A stretch of DNA of 64,000 bases from Streptomyces sp. NBC_01750 (lineage in GTDB: Bacteria; Actinomycetota; Actinomycetes; Streptomycetales; Streptomycetaceae), in NCBI RefSeq assembly GCF_035918095.1, contig NZ_CP109137.1, positions 7,442,001 to 7,506,000 of the forward strand. Direction: 5' to 3'. Each line of letters begins with the position of its first letter. The first letter of the stretch is position 1. Shown piece by piece: positions 1-8,639 of the stretch. Both the position numbers and the translations under genes were made by a program. Below the pieces are notes generated by a model. That model did not search any database and was not told the origin of the DNA. It saw nothing but the letters and a program-made list of their open reading frames with translations.

Positions 1-1788
1 GTTGCCGAGCTCGACCAGCTGCCGCTGCCATCGCAGTTGCCACAGACCCATTCCGTAGAACACCAGTCCGATGGCGACCAGCATGCCGATCGCCGCCAGC
101 GCCAGCGGCACGCTGTAGCAGAGCAGCAGAACGAGGTTCATCACACCGACGGTGCCGGCCTGTACGGCGACCGGGCCGATACCGGCCAGCACCCGCCGGA
201 TGGCGCTGATCCCCATCGCCGCACTGGCCAGCTCTCCGGTGGAGCGCTCGGTGAAGAACTTCGTCGGCAGCCGCAACAGCCGGTCCCACACGGCCGGCTG
301 GAGCGTACTCTCCATACGCCCTTCCATACGCAGCAGAGTCAGGTTCTGCAGCAGCATGAAAGAGGCGGACACAATGCTGGCGATCATGACGGCCAGTGAC
401 ACCTGGACGATGAGGCTCCGCTCGGCCGTCGGCACGTACACACCGAGCACCTGGCCGGTCGCGATCGGCACCAGCGCGCCGAGAGCGACCGTCACCAGCC
501 CGGCGATCGCCAGATTGCGCAGGTCCCTGTGGGAGTCACGCAGGCTGAAGTGGAGCAGCCGCCATGGGGTCATGGGACGTTCCGGCAGCGGGCGGTAGAA
601 CATCACTGCGCGCGGCTCGAACTCGTCCGCGCTGTCACTGCCGATGCGCCGTCGCAGACCCGATGCCGGGTTCACCGCCTCGTACCGCCCCCGGCGCCAC
701 AGCAGCGCCACCGGTGCTCCGGACTTGGCCCAATGGCCCACCAGGGGACCGGCGTTGGTGCGCCACCAGCGGCCGTCGAGCCTGACCGCGCGGGTACGGA
801 TCCGCGAGCCGACCGCGATCCGCTCGACCGGACTGACGCGGTCGCCCACCGCACCGCTCTTCGGCGGCTCGGAGAGGGTGATCCCGGCCGCCTCCGCGAC
901 CCGGCGGCAGACGGCGAACGTGGCGTCGTCGGTGGCCCGGTCCACAGCGGCGGTTGCCCGCCCGGCCCGGTCCTGCTTGCCGATGGAGGCCAGCAGCGCC
1001 TGGTCGGCCCGTGCGCGGACGGCTTCGCCCGCCTTGATGCCGGCCGCCGTACGGTCCTCGTGAGCGCGCTCGAGCCGTTCGATCCAGCGGTCCACCGCGG
1101 ACAGCAGGCGGTACTGCTGGTTGACCATCCGCTGCCACAGCGCGCCGTCGACCAGGAGGTCGCCCGCCGCCTCGGCGCTGTAGGAGGCGCCGTACTGCAC
1201 ACTGCCGGGCAGAACCGGCATCCACAGGATGTCGTCGTCGGCCACGGCCTCGTCGATGGCCGGGCGGTCCTCCAGCGGAGCCTCGAACAGGACGCCCAGG
1301 CTGCGGCCGATGCCGAGTGCGAAGGCATGTTCCAGCGGAGTCGGTGCCTGGTGCTGGGTGTCGTACTGCGCTGCGTACGGGTCGTACCCCCCGTGCTCGC
1401 CGTACCCGCCGTACCCGCCGTACTCGCCGTATTCGGGCCGGTACAGCTCCCGCAGTGCGATCCGGCGCAGCAGACAGTCCTGCGATGGTCTGCCGAGCAG
1501 CGTGTGCTGCGGGCCTTCGACCGGGCCGAGCAGCAGGGTTCCCGCCTCGAGACGGCCGAGGAAGTGCCAGTGCCCCTGCTGAGCGGTGTCGACCGCGAAC
1601 AGATCCAGCGACCCGCCCACGACGAGCCACAACACCTGCGGCCCCTCCAGAGGCACGCTGCGCAGGCCGCTGCAGTCGACGGGCGTGCCGAGGCCACCGA
1701 GCGCGTACGTCACCGCGTCGGTCCAGCCCGGCCCCACGACCCCGGGCTGGTGAGTGGACTGGTGAGCGGACGGATGTACGGATGACAC
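1..1788 (-). CDS. NHLM system ABC transporter (second exporter subunit), truncated by window edge
   Basis: This is the N-terminal 596 codons of an ABC exporter; the ATPase half lies beyond the left edge. The frame is open from a GTG at 1786-1788 to base 1. That GTG starts 1 base after the TGA of the upstream transporter gene, so the two form one operon. The first ~400 residues are soluble and lack the C39 peptidase. This matches the second, peptidase-free ABC protein of NHLM (nitrile hydratase leader microcin) export systems, whose large N-terminal domain has no settled role. Membrane segments begin at about residue 415 (around base 540). An odd glycine-tyrosine stretch, GEYGGYGGYGEHGGYD, sits near bases 1387-1434. 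The product probably pairs with the peptidase exporter to secrete the small peptide upstream. The assignment rests on context and architecture; other type I exporters are possible. Confidence 0.8.
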   Translation of the reverse strand, partial: MSSVHPSAHQSTHQPGVVGPGWTDAVTYALGGLGTPVDCSGLRSVPLEGPQVLWLVVGGSLDLFAVDTAQQGHWHFLGRLEAGTLLLGPVEGPQHTLLGRPSQDCLLRRIALRELYRPEYGEYGGYGGYGEHGGYDPYAAQYDTQHQAPTPLEHAFALGIGRSLGVLFEAPLEDRPAIDEAVADDDILWMPVLPGSVQYGASYSAEAAGDLLVDGALWQRMVNQQYRLLSAVDRWIERLERAHEDRTAAGIKAGEAVRARADQALLASIGKQDRAGRATAAVDRATDDATFAVCRRVAEAAGITLSEPPKSGAVGDRVSPVERIAVGSRIRTRAVRLDGRWWRTNAGPLVGHWAKSGAPVALLWRRGRYEAVNPASGLRRRIGSDSADEFEPRAVMFYRPLPERPMTPWRLLHFSLRDSHRDLRNLAIAGLVTVALGALVPIATGQVLGVYVPTAERSLIVQVSLAVMIASIVSASFMLLQNLTLLRMEGRMESTLQPAVWDRLLRLPTKFFTERSTGELASAAMGISAIRRVLAGIGPVAVQAGTVGVMNLVLLLCYSVPLALAAIGMLVAIGLVFYGMGLWQLRWQRQLVELGN

Positions 1789-1789
1789 G

Positions 1790-4057
1790 TCAGTGCTCCT
1801 TGACCAGCTCGGCGTACGGGCCCCCGGCCGCGACCAGGTCCTCGTGCCGGCCACGTTCGACGACCGAACCGTGGTCGAGGACCACGATCTCGTCGCTGTC
1901 GCGCACCGTGCTCAGCCGGTGGGCGATCACGACGCACGCACAGCCGCGCCGCCGCAGATTGTCGATGATGGTCTGCTCCGTCTGCGCGTCCAGAGCACTC
2001 GTCACCTCGTCGAGGACCAGGATGCTCGGCCGCCGGACCAGTGCCCGCGCGATCTCCAGACGCTGCCGCTGCCCGCCCGAGAAATTACGGCCGTCCTGCT
2101 CGACCCGGCTGTGGATGCCGTCCGGCCGCCGTGCGATGACGTCGTCGAACAGGGCGGCGTCCTTCAGGGCGGTGACAACGGCCTCGTCGGTTATCGACGG
2201 GTCCCACAGCGCCACGTTGTCCCGGACCGTGCCTTCGAAGAGGAAGACGTCCTGGTCGACGAAGGAGACCGAGGCGGCCAGCGTGCTGCGGGAAATGTCC
2301 TCCAGGCGCTGCCCGTCGATCCGGATCGTCCCCTCCCACGGGCTGTAGAGGCCTGAGATCAGCCGCGAGACGGTGGACTTGCCGCTCCCGGATCCACCGA
2401 CGAGCGCGACCTGCCGGCCCGGACCGACGGTCAGCGAGAAACCGGTGAGCAGCGGCTTGTCCAGCGGGCTGTAGCCGAAGGTGATGTTCTCCAGCGTCAC
2501 ATGGCCCTTGAGCCTGCGGGTGCTCGCGTCCCGTTCGCGGCGCGAGTAGAGCGAGTCGACCGGGAAGCTCTCGACATCCTTCAGCCGGGCCACATCGGCG
2601 GCGAAGTCCTGGATTCTGCCCGCCACTCCGTTCAGCCGGGTGATCGGCGCGGTGAACCGGGTCACCAGCGCCTGGAAGGCGACGAGCAGACCGATCGAGA
2701 TATGGCCGTCAACCGCCCGCAGTCCGCCGATCCAGAGGATCAGCGCGCTGTTGAGCGCCGCGAGGGTGGGGGCGACGACGGCCAGTGCGGCGCTCGGCAC
2801 GCCGAGGCGCTGCTGTTCCTCCAGCGTGGTGGCGTGCTGACCCGCCCAGCGGCGGAAGTAGCCGTTCTCACCGCCGGTGGCCTTCATGGTCTCGATCAGC
2901 TGAAGGCCGGTGTACGAGGTATTGGTCAGCCGGGCGCTGTCCGCGCGCAGCTTCTGGGTGTGGGTGGCCCGCAGCCGGATGACGATGCGCATCGCGACCA
3001 CGTTGAGCAGCGCGATCAGCACGCCGATGACGGTCAGTTGAGGGTCGTACGTCCACAGCAGCAGGGCGTAGAGAATCACCACGACCCCGTCGACACCCGC
3101 GGCGGCGAGGTCTCGCGCCAGTGTTTCGGCCACCGCGTCGTTGGACTGCAGACGCTGGACCAGATCGGCCGGGCTGCGCTGGGCGAAGAAGGTGACCGGC
3201 AGTCTCAGCAGATGCCGCAGGAACCGGGCGCTGCTGAGCGTGGAGGAGATGATGCGTCCACGCAGCAGGTTCGCCTGCTGGAGACCGGTCAGTACGGCGG
3301 TGAGTACGACCATCGCGGCCATCGAGGCGAAGAGCGGTCCCAGCAGCGAGGTCTGATTGCCGATCAGGAACATGTCGATGTACGTACGGCTCAGCGCGGG
3401 CAGGGCCGCGCCGACCGCGACGAGCAGGAGGCTGGCCAGCAGCGAGGCCAGCAGAGTTCCCTTTGTGCCGCGCATCCTCGCCGGCACGGCGCCCATGACT
3501 CCCGGCTTGCGGCCGCCACGGCGGAAGTTGTCGGCGGGCTCGAAGACCAGGGCGACACCGGTGAAGCTGGTGTCGAAGTCCTCCATCGCCACGAAGCGGC
3601 GGCCCTTGTCGGGGTCGTTGATGTGTACGCCCCGGCGGCCGAGCTTGCGTCCCATGCCGTCGTAGACGACGTAGTGGTTGAACTCCCAGAACAGGATGGC
3701 CGGCGCCTGCACCTCGGCGAGCGCTGCCGGTTCCATCTGCATGCCCTTGGCCTGCAGACCGTAACTGCGGGCGGCCTTCAGCAGATTGCTGGCCCGCGAG
3801 CCGTCCCGGGAGACGCCGCACGCGATGCGCAGCTCCTCGAGCGGGACATGCCGCCCGTAGTGCGCGAGCACCATGGCCAGCGACGCGGCACCGCACTCCA
3901 GGGCCTCCATCTGGAGGACGGTGGGCGTGCGAACGGCCCTCCGCTTCTTGACCTTGGGGGCGGGGGAGGGGGCACGGCGCGCGCGGCGAGGGGCCGGCGC
4001 GTTTTCGGGGCGGTGCCGCCCGCGGCCCGCCGGCGGCAGTTGCTGCTGCGCGGTCAT
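1790..4057 (-). CDS. NHLM bacteriocin-type ABC transporter with C39 peptidase domain
   Basis: This 755-residue exporter cuts double-glycine leaders and pumps the released peptide across the membrane. A basic, alanine/proline-rich head leads into a C39 peptidase domain (about 44-190) with the catalytic Cys55 in LECGAASLAM, the His in NHYVVYDG and an Asp in INDPDKG. The membrane domain spans about 200-480. The C-terminal ATPase carries Walker A GGSGSGKS, signature FSGGQRQRLEIA and Walker B ILVLDEVTSALD, so it looks intact. The ATG at 4055-4057 overlaps the TGA of the HlyD-like gene (ATGA), which fixes the start; longer upstream readings run through that gene. It belongs to the peptide, HlyD, ABC1, ABC2 operon. 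The likely substrate is the 78-residue peptide encoded upstream. Confidence 0.93.
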   Translation of the reverse strand: MTAQQQLPPAGRGRHRPENAPAPRRARRAPSPAPKVKKRRAVRTPTVLQMEALECGAASLAMVLAHYGRHVPLEELRIACGVSRDGSRASNLLKAARSYGLQAKGMQMEPAALAEVQAPAILFWEFNHYVVYDGMGRKLGRRGVHINDPDKGRRFVAMEDFDTSFTGVALVFEPADNFRRGGRKPGVMGAVPARMRGTKGTLLASLLASLLLVAVGAALPALSRTYIDMFLIGNQTSLLGPLFASMAAMVVLTAVLTGLQQANLLRGRIISSTLSSARFLRHLLRLPVTFFAQRSPADLVQRLQSNDAVAETLARDLAAAGVDGVVVILYALLLWTYDPQLTVIGVLIALLNVVAMRIVIRLRATHTQKLRADSARLTNTSYTGLQLIETMKATGGENGYFRRWAGQHATTLEEQQRLGVPSAALAVVAPTLAALNSALILWIGGLRAVDGHISIGLLVAFQALVTRFTAPITRLNGVAGRIQDFAADVARLKDVESFPVDSLYSRRERDASTRRLKGHVTLENITFGYSPLDKPLLTGFSLTVGPGRQVALVGGSGSGKSTVSRLISGLYSPWEGTIRIDGQRLEDISRSTLAASVSFVDQDVFLFEGTVRDNVALWDPSITDEAVVTALKDAALFDDVIARRPDGIHSRVEQDGRNFSGGQRQRLEIARALVRRPSILVLDEVTSALDAQTEQTIIDNLRRRGCACVVIAHRLSTVRDSDEIVVLDHGSVVERGRHEDLVAAGGPYAELVKEH

Positions 4058-4860
4058 GGAAGCAGCCAATCGATCGGATGCTGCTCGGCCAGGTGGATGG
4101 CGCCGGTGGCCAGGGTCATGGAGTCGACCGCGTACGGCGGCCCGTCCGAAGAGGACCAGGCGTAACCGGACTTGGTCCGCGACGACCGGTCCAGGCGCAC
4201 CAGGACCGAGACGGGCTGGCCGTGCTGCGAGAACTGCTCGCCCAGCTGGCTGCTGCCGAGGAGGGCGGTGATCCGCTGGCGGGTCTGGGCGGTCCGGCCG
4301 ACGGCCTTCACCTTGCCGCGCAGCACGCCGTACTGCTGCGTCGGCACCGACTGGACGGTGAGATCCACCGTGGCGCCGACCGGCACTGTCGATCCGCTGT
4401 CGGCCGGCACGTACAACATCGCCATCAGGGGATCGTCGGCCTTGTCGACCCGCTCCACGGCCGCCACGTCCGATCCGGTCGTGACCACGGAGCCGATCGT
4501 GGCGGCGAGTGTGGTCAGCCGTCCCGCGGCGATCGTGCGGACGACGGTGCTGCCCTGTGCCGTACGGACCTTGATGAGAGGGGTGTTGGCGGGAACTCGC
4601 CGGCCTTCCTCGGCGAGCACCTCGGTGACCTGGCCGGCGACGGGGCTCTGCAGGACGTAGCTGCCCTGCGCGTGAGTGAGGATTCCGGGTGCGCCGATGG
4701 TGGACGACACGGAGCCGGTCAGGGCCCAGACGGTTGCCGCGATCATGACGATGACCGTGACAGTCAGGACGAGCCAGCCCTGGGGCCGGGCGAAACGCAC
4801 CGGCAGATCGATGTCCTCCGGCGACTGCAGCTTGGAAAGGGCCTGTTGGCGGAACTGCAC
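4054..4860 (-). CDS. HlyD-family secretion adaptor (NHLM bacteriocin system secretion protein)
   Basis: This 268-residue protein is a membrane-fusion-like adaptor for the two ABC exporters. It has a short cytoplasmic head, one membrane segment (about 30-48, WLVLTVTVIVMIAATVWAL), then an extracytoplasmic part with a lipoyl/barrel-like pattern (QSPVAGQVTEVLAEEGRRV). It is shorter than Gram-negative HlyD proteins and lacks their long coiled coil, as expected where there is no outer membrane. The start is a GTG at 4858-4860. Its stop overlaps the start of the peptidase ABC gene by ATGA, so translation is probably coupled. The name follows the NHLM family; the partnership is inferred from gene order. 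Confidence 0.88.
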   Translation of the reverse strand: MQFRQQALSKLQSPEDIDLPVRFARPQGWLVLTVTVIVMIAATVWALTGSVSSTIGAPGILTHAQGSYVLQSPVAGQVTEVLAEEGRRVPANTPLIKVRTAQGSTVVRTIAAGRLTTLAATIGSVVTTGSDVAAVERVDKADDPLMAMLYVPADSGSTVPVGATVDLTVQSVPTQQYGVLRGKVKAVGRTAQTRQRITALLGSSQLGEQFSQHGQPVSVLVRLDRSSRTKSGYAWSSSDGPPYAVDSMTLATGAIHLAEQHPIDWLLP

Positions 4861-4933
4861 GACACTCTTCCCTCAACTGCACTGGTTCTATGGGGTATCA
4901 GCGCGGCTCTCGTGACCGCGCGGGTGGCGGCCG

Positions 4934-4967
4934 CATGCCCCGGACCCGTGGGGGAATCCGGGGCATG
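4934..4967 (-). terminator. Hairpin between peptide gene and exporter operon
   Basis: The arms CATGCCCCGGA (4934-4944) and TCCGGGGCATG (4957-4967) pair perfectly over 11 bp with a 12-base loop. No T-run follows, as is common in Streptomyces. The hairpin lies after the peptide gene and before the HlyD-like gene, so it could act as a partial terminator that keeps exporter levels below peptide levels. Confidence 0.55.
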
Positions 4968-5023
4968 AGACCCGGCCGGTCGACAAGGAGGGGAAGTCGA
5001 CGGACCGTAGTCACCGCAGCTGG

Positions 5024-5044
5024 CTGTGCCGCTCAACGGCACAG
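5024..5044 (-). terminator. Hairpin directly after the peptide stop codon
   Basis: CTGTGCCG (5024-5031), a 5-base loop and CGGCACAG (5037-5044) form a perfect 8-bp stem starting 7 bases past the peptide stop. It is the first of two hairpins in the gap between peptide and exporter. It may terminate transcription or protect the 3' end of an abundant peptide mRNA. Confidence 0.5.
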
Positions 5045-5051
5045 AACCTGC

Positions 5052-5288
5052 TCAGAGACCGGCGGCCAGGCCCGTGATGCCGGCGGTGTTGAGACCGGTG
5101 AGGCCCTCGGCGGTGCCGACGACGGAGCCGACGGTGCCGGAGGTGGCGCCGATGACACCCGAGACCGGGACGACGGAGTCGACGGTGCCGGTGAGGGCGC
5201 CCGCAGCCTGGCTCACCAGACCACCGGACACGTTGTCCAGGTCGGCGTCGGAGATTACCTGGGTCTCAACCTGGGGGGTGGAGTTCAT
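5052..5288 (-). CDS. Cysteine-free double-glycine leader peptide (NHLM-exported bacteriocin-like precursor)
   Basis: The 78-residue product has a 23-residue leader ending in ISDADLDNVSGG, a double-glycine cleavage signal. The predicted 55-residue core starts LVSQAAG. The core contains no Cys, Lys, Arg, His or aromatic residues and is built almost entirely of G, A, V, T, S, L and I with repeated GxxxG-like spacing. The ATG at 5286-5288 has a good ribosome site (GAAGGGAAG). Related streptomycete peptides are often labelled type A2 lantipeptide, but without cysteine no lanthionine ring can form, so that label would mislead. The adjoining C39-peptidase exporter is the obvious processing and export route. 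Whether it is antimicrobial, a signal or a structural surface peptide cannot be read from sequence. Confidence 0.85.
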   Translation of the reverse strand: MNSTPQVETQVISDADLDNVSGGLVSQAAGALTGTVDSVVPVSGVIGATSGTVGSVVGTAEGLTGLNTAGITGLAAGL

Positions 5289-5884
5289 GATGAGCTTCCC
5301 TTCGCATGACTAACTCGAATTGCTGCGATGGAGTCTTTCAACTCCGGCAGTGCGAAGGATCAAAGCACGCAGGCGCGTTGCGCAGCGAATCGGACAGCTT
5401 TCAACCAGGGCGGTATGAGGCCACCGAATTACGTCGCGTGCACGTGTATCCATGAGTTGGTGCCAACTTCTTCACGTACTCGCACAGCTCAATTCCGCTG
5501 GACCGGCGCCCTCTTGCCAGGGAAGTGGACATTTCTACATCAAACGACAGACGGGCAGGTCAGCGCGGGAGGGGCTCGCTGAGGCCGTGTGACGCCTGCG
5601 TATTACGTGTGCAGATTTACTGAAGAACTCCTCCGCGCGTCAGGTCTCGTACGCGCCGCGGGCGTCAGTGTGTAGGGAGTGTTTCCGGCGGGTGTTGAGA
5701 AGGTGTTACTCGGTCTTATGGGTGCCTCATTTCGGAGAGGCTGGAAGGGGCGTCCGGGGAAGTGAAATAGCCGTATAACGGAGTCGCGCCTGATCCGAGT
5801 GGAATGGTCGATTCCGGGGGAAAGTGCGGTGTGTGACGTCTCGGCACCATTGACAACCTGACGGACCGTCAGGATCGTGTGCGC
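5289..5884. other. Long intergenic region between divergent peptide and glycosidase genes
   Basis: This 596-bp gap separates the minus-strand peptide gene from the plus-strand GH5 gene. It is visibly more AT-rich than its surroundings, especially near 5300-5560, which suits promoters. TTTCAAC occurs at 5336 and 5399 in similar contexts and may be a weak direct repeat. An 84-codon plus-strand frame inside (5328-5582) has neither a good ribosome site nor coding character, so I do not call it. Apart from the palindrome at its right end I see no defined element. Confidence 0.5.
5850..5873 (+). promoter_or_regulatory. TTGACA promoter element and 17-bp perfect palindrome upstream of the GH5 gene
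   Basis: A consensus -35 hexamer TTGACA lies at 5850-5855. Directly after it, 5857-5873 reads CCTGACGGACCGTCAGG, a perfect palindrome around A5865. The palindrome occupies the spacer and probable -10 region and overlaps the AGGA ribosome site, so a bound protein would block transcription. Its length and symmetry are typical of TetR-family operators; which regulator binds is unknown. Confidence 0.65.
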
Positions 5885-7774
5885 ATGGCGAAGATGCGCA
5901 CGCGTCTCATCGGTGTCCTCATCCTGCTGACCGCGTCCCTGACCACCCGAGGCGCGCCGTCCGCCGCCGCGTCCCCGACCGCCGAAGGTGTGGCCGCCGC
6001 GCCCCCCGGCTCGCTCTGGTTCGACGAGCAGGCCGCCACCGCCTTCACCGTCGACCACGGCCGCTTCACCGACGGTCTCGGCCGCGAGGTCGTACTCCGT
6101 GGCTACAACGTCTCCGGAGAGACCAAGCTCGAGGAGAACGGCGGACTGCCCTTCGCCTCCGTCGCCGACGCCGAGAAGTCCGCGACCGCGCTGCGTGCGC
6201 TCGGCGGCGGCAACAGCGCGCGCTTCCTGTTGTCGTGGGCCCACGCCGAACCCGTACGAGGCCAGGTGGACCGCGTGTATCTTGCCGCCGCCACCGCACA
6301 GATGCGGGCCTTCATCAAGGCCGGCATCCGCGTCCATCCCGACTTCCACCAGGACCTCTATTCCCGGTATCTCTTCAACGAGGGCAGCTGGTACACGGGC
6401 GACGGCGCCCCGAAGTGGGTCGTCGAGGCAGGCGGCTATCCACGGGAGTCGTGCGGGATCTGCCTCTTCTGGGGCCAGAACATCACCCAGAACGAGGCCG
6501 TGAAGCGGGCGACGTACGACTTCTGGCACAACCGCGGCGGCGTCCAGGACGCCTTCCTGGCGACGGCTCAGGCGACGATGGCCTACTTTGCCGAGCACCT
6601 CGACGCCGCCGAGTTCGCGGCGGTCGCGGGCTTCGACCCGTACAACGAGCCGCACGCCGGCACGTACGACTCCGGCCAGACCAGCCGCATGTGGGAGCGG
6701 GACGTGCTCTGGCCCTTCTACACGAGGTTCCGGGCGCGCATGGACGCGGCCGGGTGGCAGGGCAAGCCCGCCTTCGTGGAGCCGAACCTCTTCTGGAACT
6801 CCAACCTCTCCTTCCAGAAGCAGGAGGGCGGCCTCCTCGACGCGGGCGCCATCGGCCCGCGGTATGTCTTCAACACCCACTTCTACGACCAGAAGGCGAT
6901 CTCCGGCGTCTTCATGTGGGGCAAGGCGAAGGACGGCCAGTACGCGGGCGACTTCGGTACGGTCCGCGACCGCGCGGCGGGAGCGGGAACAGCGGCCGTC
7001 GTCAGCGAGTTCGGCCATCCGCTGACCGGGACGGTCTCCGACAAGGCCTTGACGGTCGGCAAGGCGATGTACCAGGCCCTGGACTCCCGGCTGCCCGGCG
7101 CCGGCTGGTGGTCGAAGCCGGAGCGGTCGGGGCCGGTGCTGTCCGGTACGCAATGGCAGTGGGACATCTACCACGGCCGCCACCACGAGCTCATGAACGG
7201 CAACCCCGGCAAGGTCCTGACCGCCGCCGACGCGTGGAACGACGAGGACCTGTCGGCCGTCCGCCTCGACGACTCCGGCACCGCCGTGCTGCGCCAGGAC
7301 GGCCGGCTGCTGGACCGCATCTACCCCAGTGCCACGGCGGGGCAGACCGTCGCCTTCACCTACGAGGACCGCTCCCGCGACGGCTCCACCACACTCACCT
7401 GGAACCCCGTCCCGAAATCGCTCCCGCGGGTCTCGGAGCTCGTCGGTTCGGGCCAGTACGCCCTGCTCCTCTGGAAGTCGAACGCCTCGGCGGCCCCCAC
7501 GGAGCTGCACCTCCCCGCCTCGTTCGACCCCGCCCGGACGACGGTGGTCTCCGACCTCGGCAAGGCTCACGGCCTCCCGTCGTACGACCGGGGCACCCCC
7601 ATCGCCGCGGCTCCCGAACCCGGCGGCCCCGGCAGCCGCCGCCTCCTGCTCACCGCACCGAACGCGACGGCGCTCCACTACGCCCTGATCACCAATGGCG
7701 CGGCGGCGCCCTCCGCCGAACTGCTGCAAGCGGCGCGAGAGGAACTGGCAGCGTGGTCCAAGGGCCGCGGGTGA
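5885..7774 (+). CDS. Secreted glycoside hydrolase family 5 protein, endoglycoceramidase-like
   Basis: This 629-residue enzyme probably hydrolyses glycosidic bonds of glycolipids or beta-glucans outside the cell. Residues 1-30 form a signal peptide ending near AAAS. The GH5 barrel carries the acid/base Glu255 in DPYNEPH and the nucleophile Glu375 in VVSEFGHP. A C-terminal beta domain of about 150 residues follows, as in endoglycoceramidases. The wide spacing of the NEP and SEFG motifs and the GYNVSGETKLEENGG opening resemble the endoglycoceramidase branch more than cellulases. I chose the ATG at 5885, 10 bases after AGGA; a GTG at 5879 is also possible. It is probably monocistronic and repressible through the 5857-5873 palindrome. 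A frameshifted copy of its 3' end lies at 11420-11615. Confidence 0.85.
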   Translation: MAKMRTRLIGVLILLTASLTTRGAPSAAASPTAEGVAAAPPGSLWFDEQAATAFTVDHGRFTDGLGREVVLRGYNVSGETKLEENGGLPFASVADAEKSATALRALGGGNSARFLLSWAHAEPVRGQVDRVYLAAATAQMRAFIKAGIRVHPDFHQDLYSRYLFNEGSWYTGDGAPKWVVEAGGYPRESCGICLFWGQNITQNEAVKRATYDFWHNRGGVQDAFLATAQATMAYFAEHLDAAEFAAVAGFDPYNEPHAGTYDSGQTSRMWERDVLWPFYTRFRARMDAAGWQGKPAFVEPNLFWNSNLSFQKQEGGLLDAGAIGPRYVFNTHFYDQKAISGVFMWGKAKDGQYAGDFGTVRDRAAGAGTAAVVSEFGHPLTGTVSDKALTVGKAMYQALDSRLPGAGWWSKPERSGPVLSGTQWQWDIYHGRHHELMNGNPGKVLTAADAWNDEDLSAVRLDDSGTAVLRQDGRLLDRIYPSATAGQTVAFTYEDRSRDGSTTLTWNPVPKSLPRVSELVGSGQYALLLWKSNASAAPTELHLPASFDPARTTVVSDLGKAHGLPSYDRGTPIAAAPEPGGPGSRRLLLTAPNATALHYALITNGAAAPSAELLQAAREELAAWSKGRG

Positions 7775-7943
7775 ATTCCTGATGTCCCACGGCCGGGGAC
7801 AGGGTGCCGGGGGCGGTGACCGACTCGGCAGGCGCCGGGGCGAGCGCGGTGAGACCGGGTCCGGCGCGTCAATCACCGCGGTGGTCCGCTGAGCGGCGCG
7901 TTGCGGTAAGACCCCCTGGGGGATCGGGCATTCTGGCGTGACC

Positions 7944-8639
7944 ATGCGGATGCTCCTTCTGGCCGTGGTGGTGCTCGCGGCCGCGAATACGCTCGTCAAC
8001 CGGCTCGGGCCCGACCTGTACGTCCCTGTCTGCGTGACCACGGCCGCCGCGCTCGTGCTGATCGCCCGGCGGGCCGGGATCACCTGGGACGAGCTGGGGC
8101 TCGGCCGTGCGTCGGCGCGGAGAGGCCTGCGCTGGGGACTTCTCCTGGCCGGAGCCGTCGTTCTGGTCTATCTGGTGGCGCTTGCCCTGCCGTTCACCCG
8201 TGAGGCATTCCAGGACGAGCGCGTCGCGGAACTGTCGGGCGGGCAACTGGTGTACCGCGTGCTGGTGCGGGTGCCGTTCGGGACCGTGCTGCTGGAGGAG
8301 ATCGCGTTCCGGGGAGTGCTGTGGGCCATGATGCGGAGACGGTGGGGCGCCTCCTGGGCCACCGCCGTCTCCTCGGGGCTCTTCGGGCTGTGGCACATTC
8401 AGCCGTCCCGCGGGCTCACAGGCTCGAACGCGGCGGCGGAAGCGGTCTTCGGTACGGGTGGGACCGGGGTCGCGCTGTCGGTGGCCGCGGCGGTCGGCGG
8501 CACCGCCCTCGCGGGTGTGGTGTTCTGCGAGCTGCGCCGCCGGTCGGGCAGCCTGATCCCGCCGGTGGCGCTGCACTGCGCCCTCAACAGCGCCGGCTAT
8601 GCCCTGGCGTGGGCGGTCGGCCGCTGGTGGGGCGAGTGA
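7944..8639 (+). CDS. CPBP-family intramembrane glutamic endopeptidase
   Basis: This membrane protein of about 231 residues is related to type II CAAX prenyl proteases and Abi proteins. Hydrophobic segments cover most of the chain. The diagnostic motifs are present: EEIAFRG with the catalytic glutamate pair (residues 118-119), a histidine in LFGLWHI, and HCALN near the C-terminus. Bacterial members often protect against self-made bacteriocins or process membrane proteins. Its closeness to the NHLM peptide locus allows an immunity role, but the GH5 gene lies between, so this is speculative. The start is ATG 7944 or, two codons upstream, GTG 7938; neither has a strong ribosome site. Confidence 0.85.
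   Translation: MRMLLLAVVVLAAANTLVNRLGPDLYVPVCVTTAAALVLIARRAGITWDELGLGRASARRGLRWGLLLAGAVVLVYLVALALPFTREAFQDERVAELSGGQLVYRVLVRVPFGTVLLEEIAFRGVLWAMMRRRWGASWATAVSSGLFGLWHIQPSRGLTGSNAAAEAVFGTGGTGVALSVAAAVGGTALAGVVFCELRRRSGSLIPPVALHCALNSAGYALAWAVGRWWGE

Noticed and set aside
5052..5288. Labelling the small peptide a lanthipeptide
   Set aside because: It has no cysteine, so lanthionine rings cannot form, and no LanM-type enzyme is visible.
5328..5582. Possible 84-codon gene in the AT-richer gap
   Set aside because: No ribosome site, non-biased third positions, and it overlaps the promoter region of the peptide gene.
5603..8083. Long open frame (826 codons) on the minus strand
   Set aside because: It lies antisense to the GH5 gene with its catalytic motifs; high GC removes stop codons on the opposite strand. 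The product is low-complexity with no domain.
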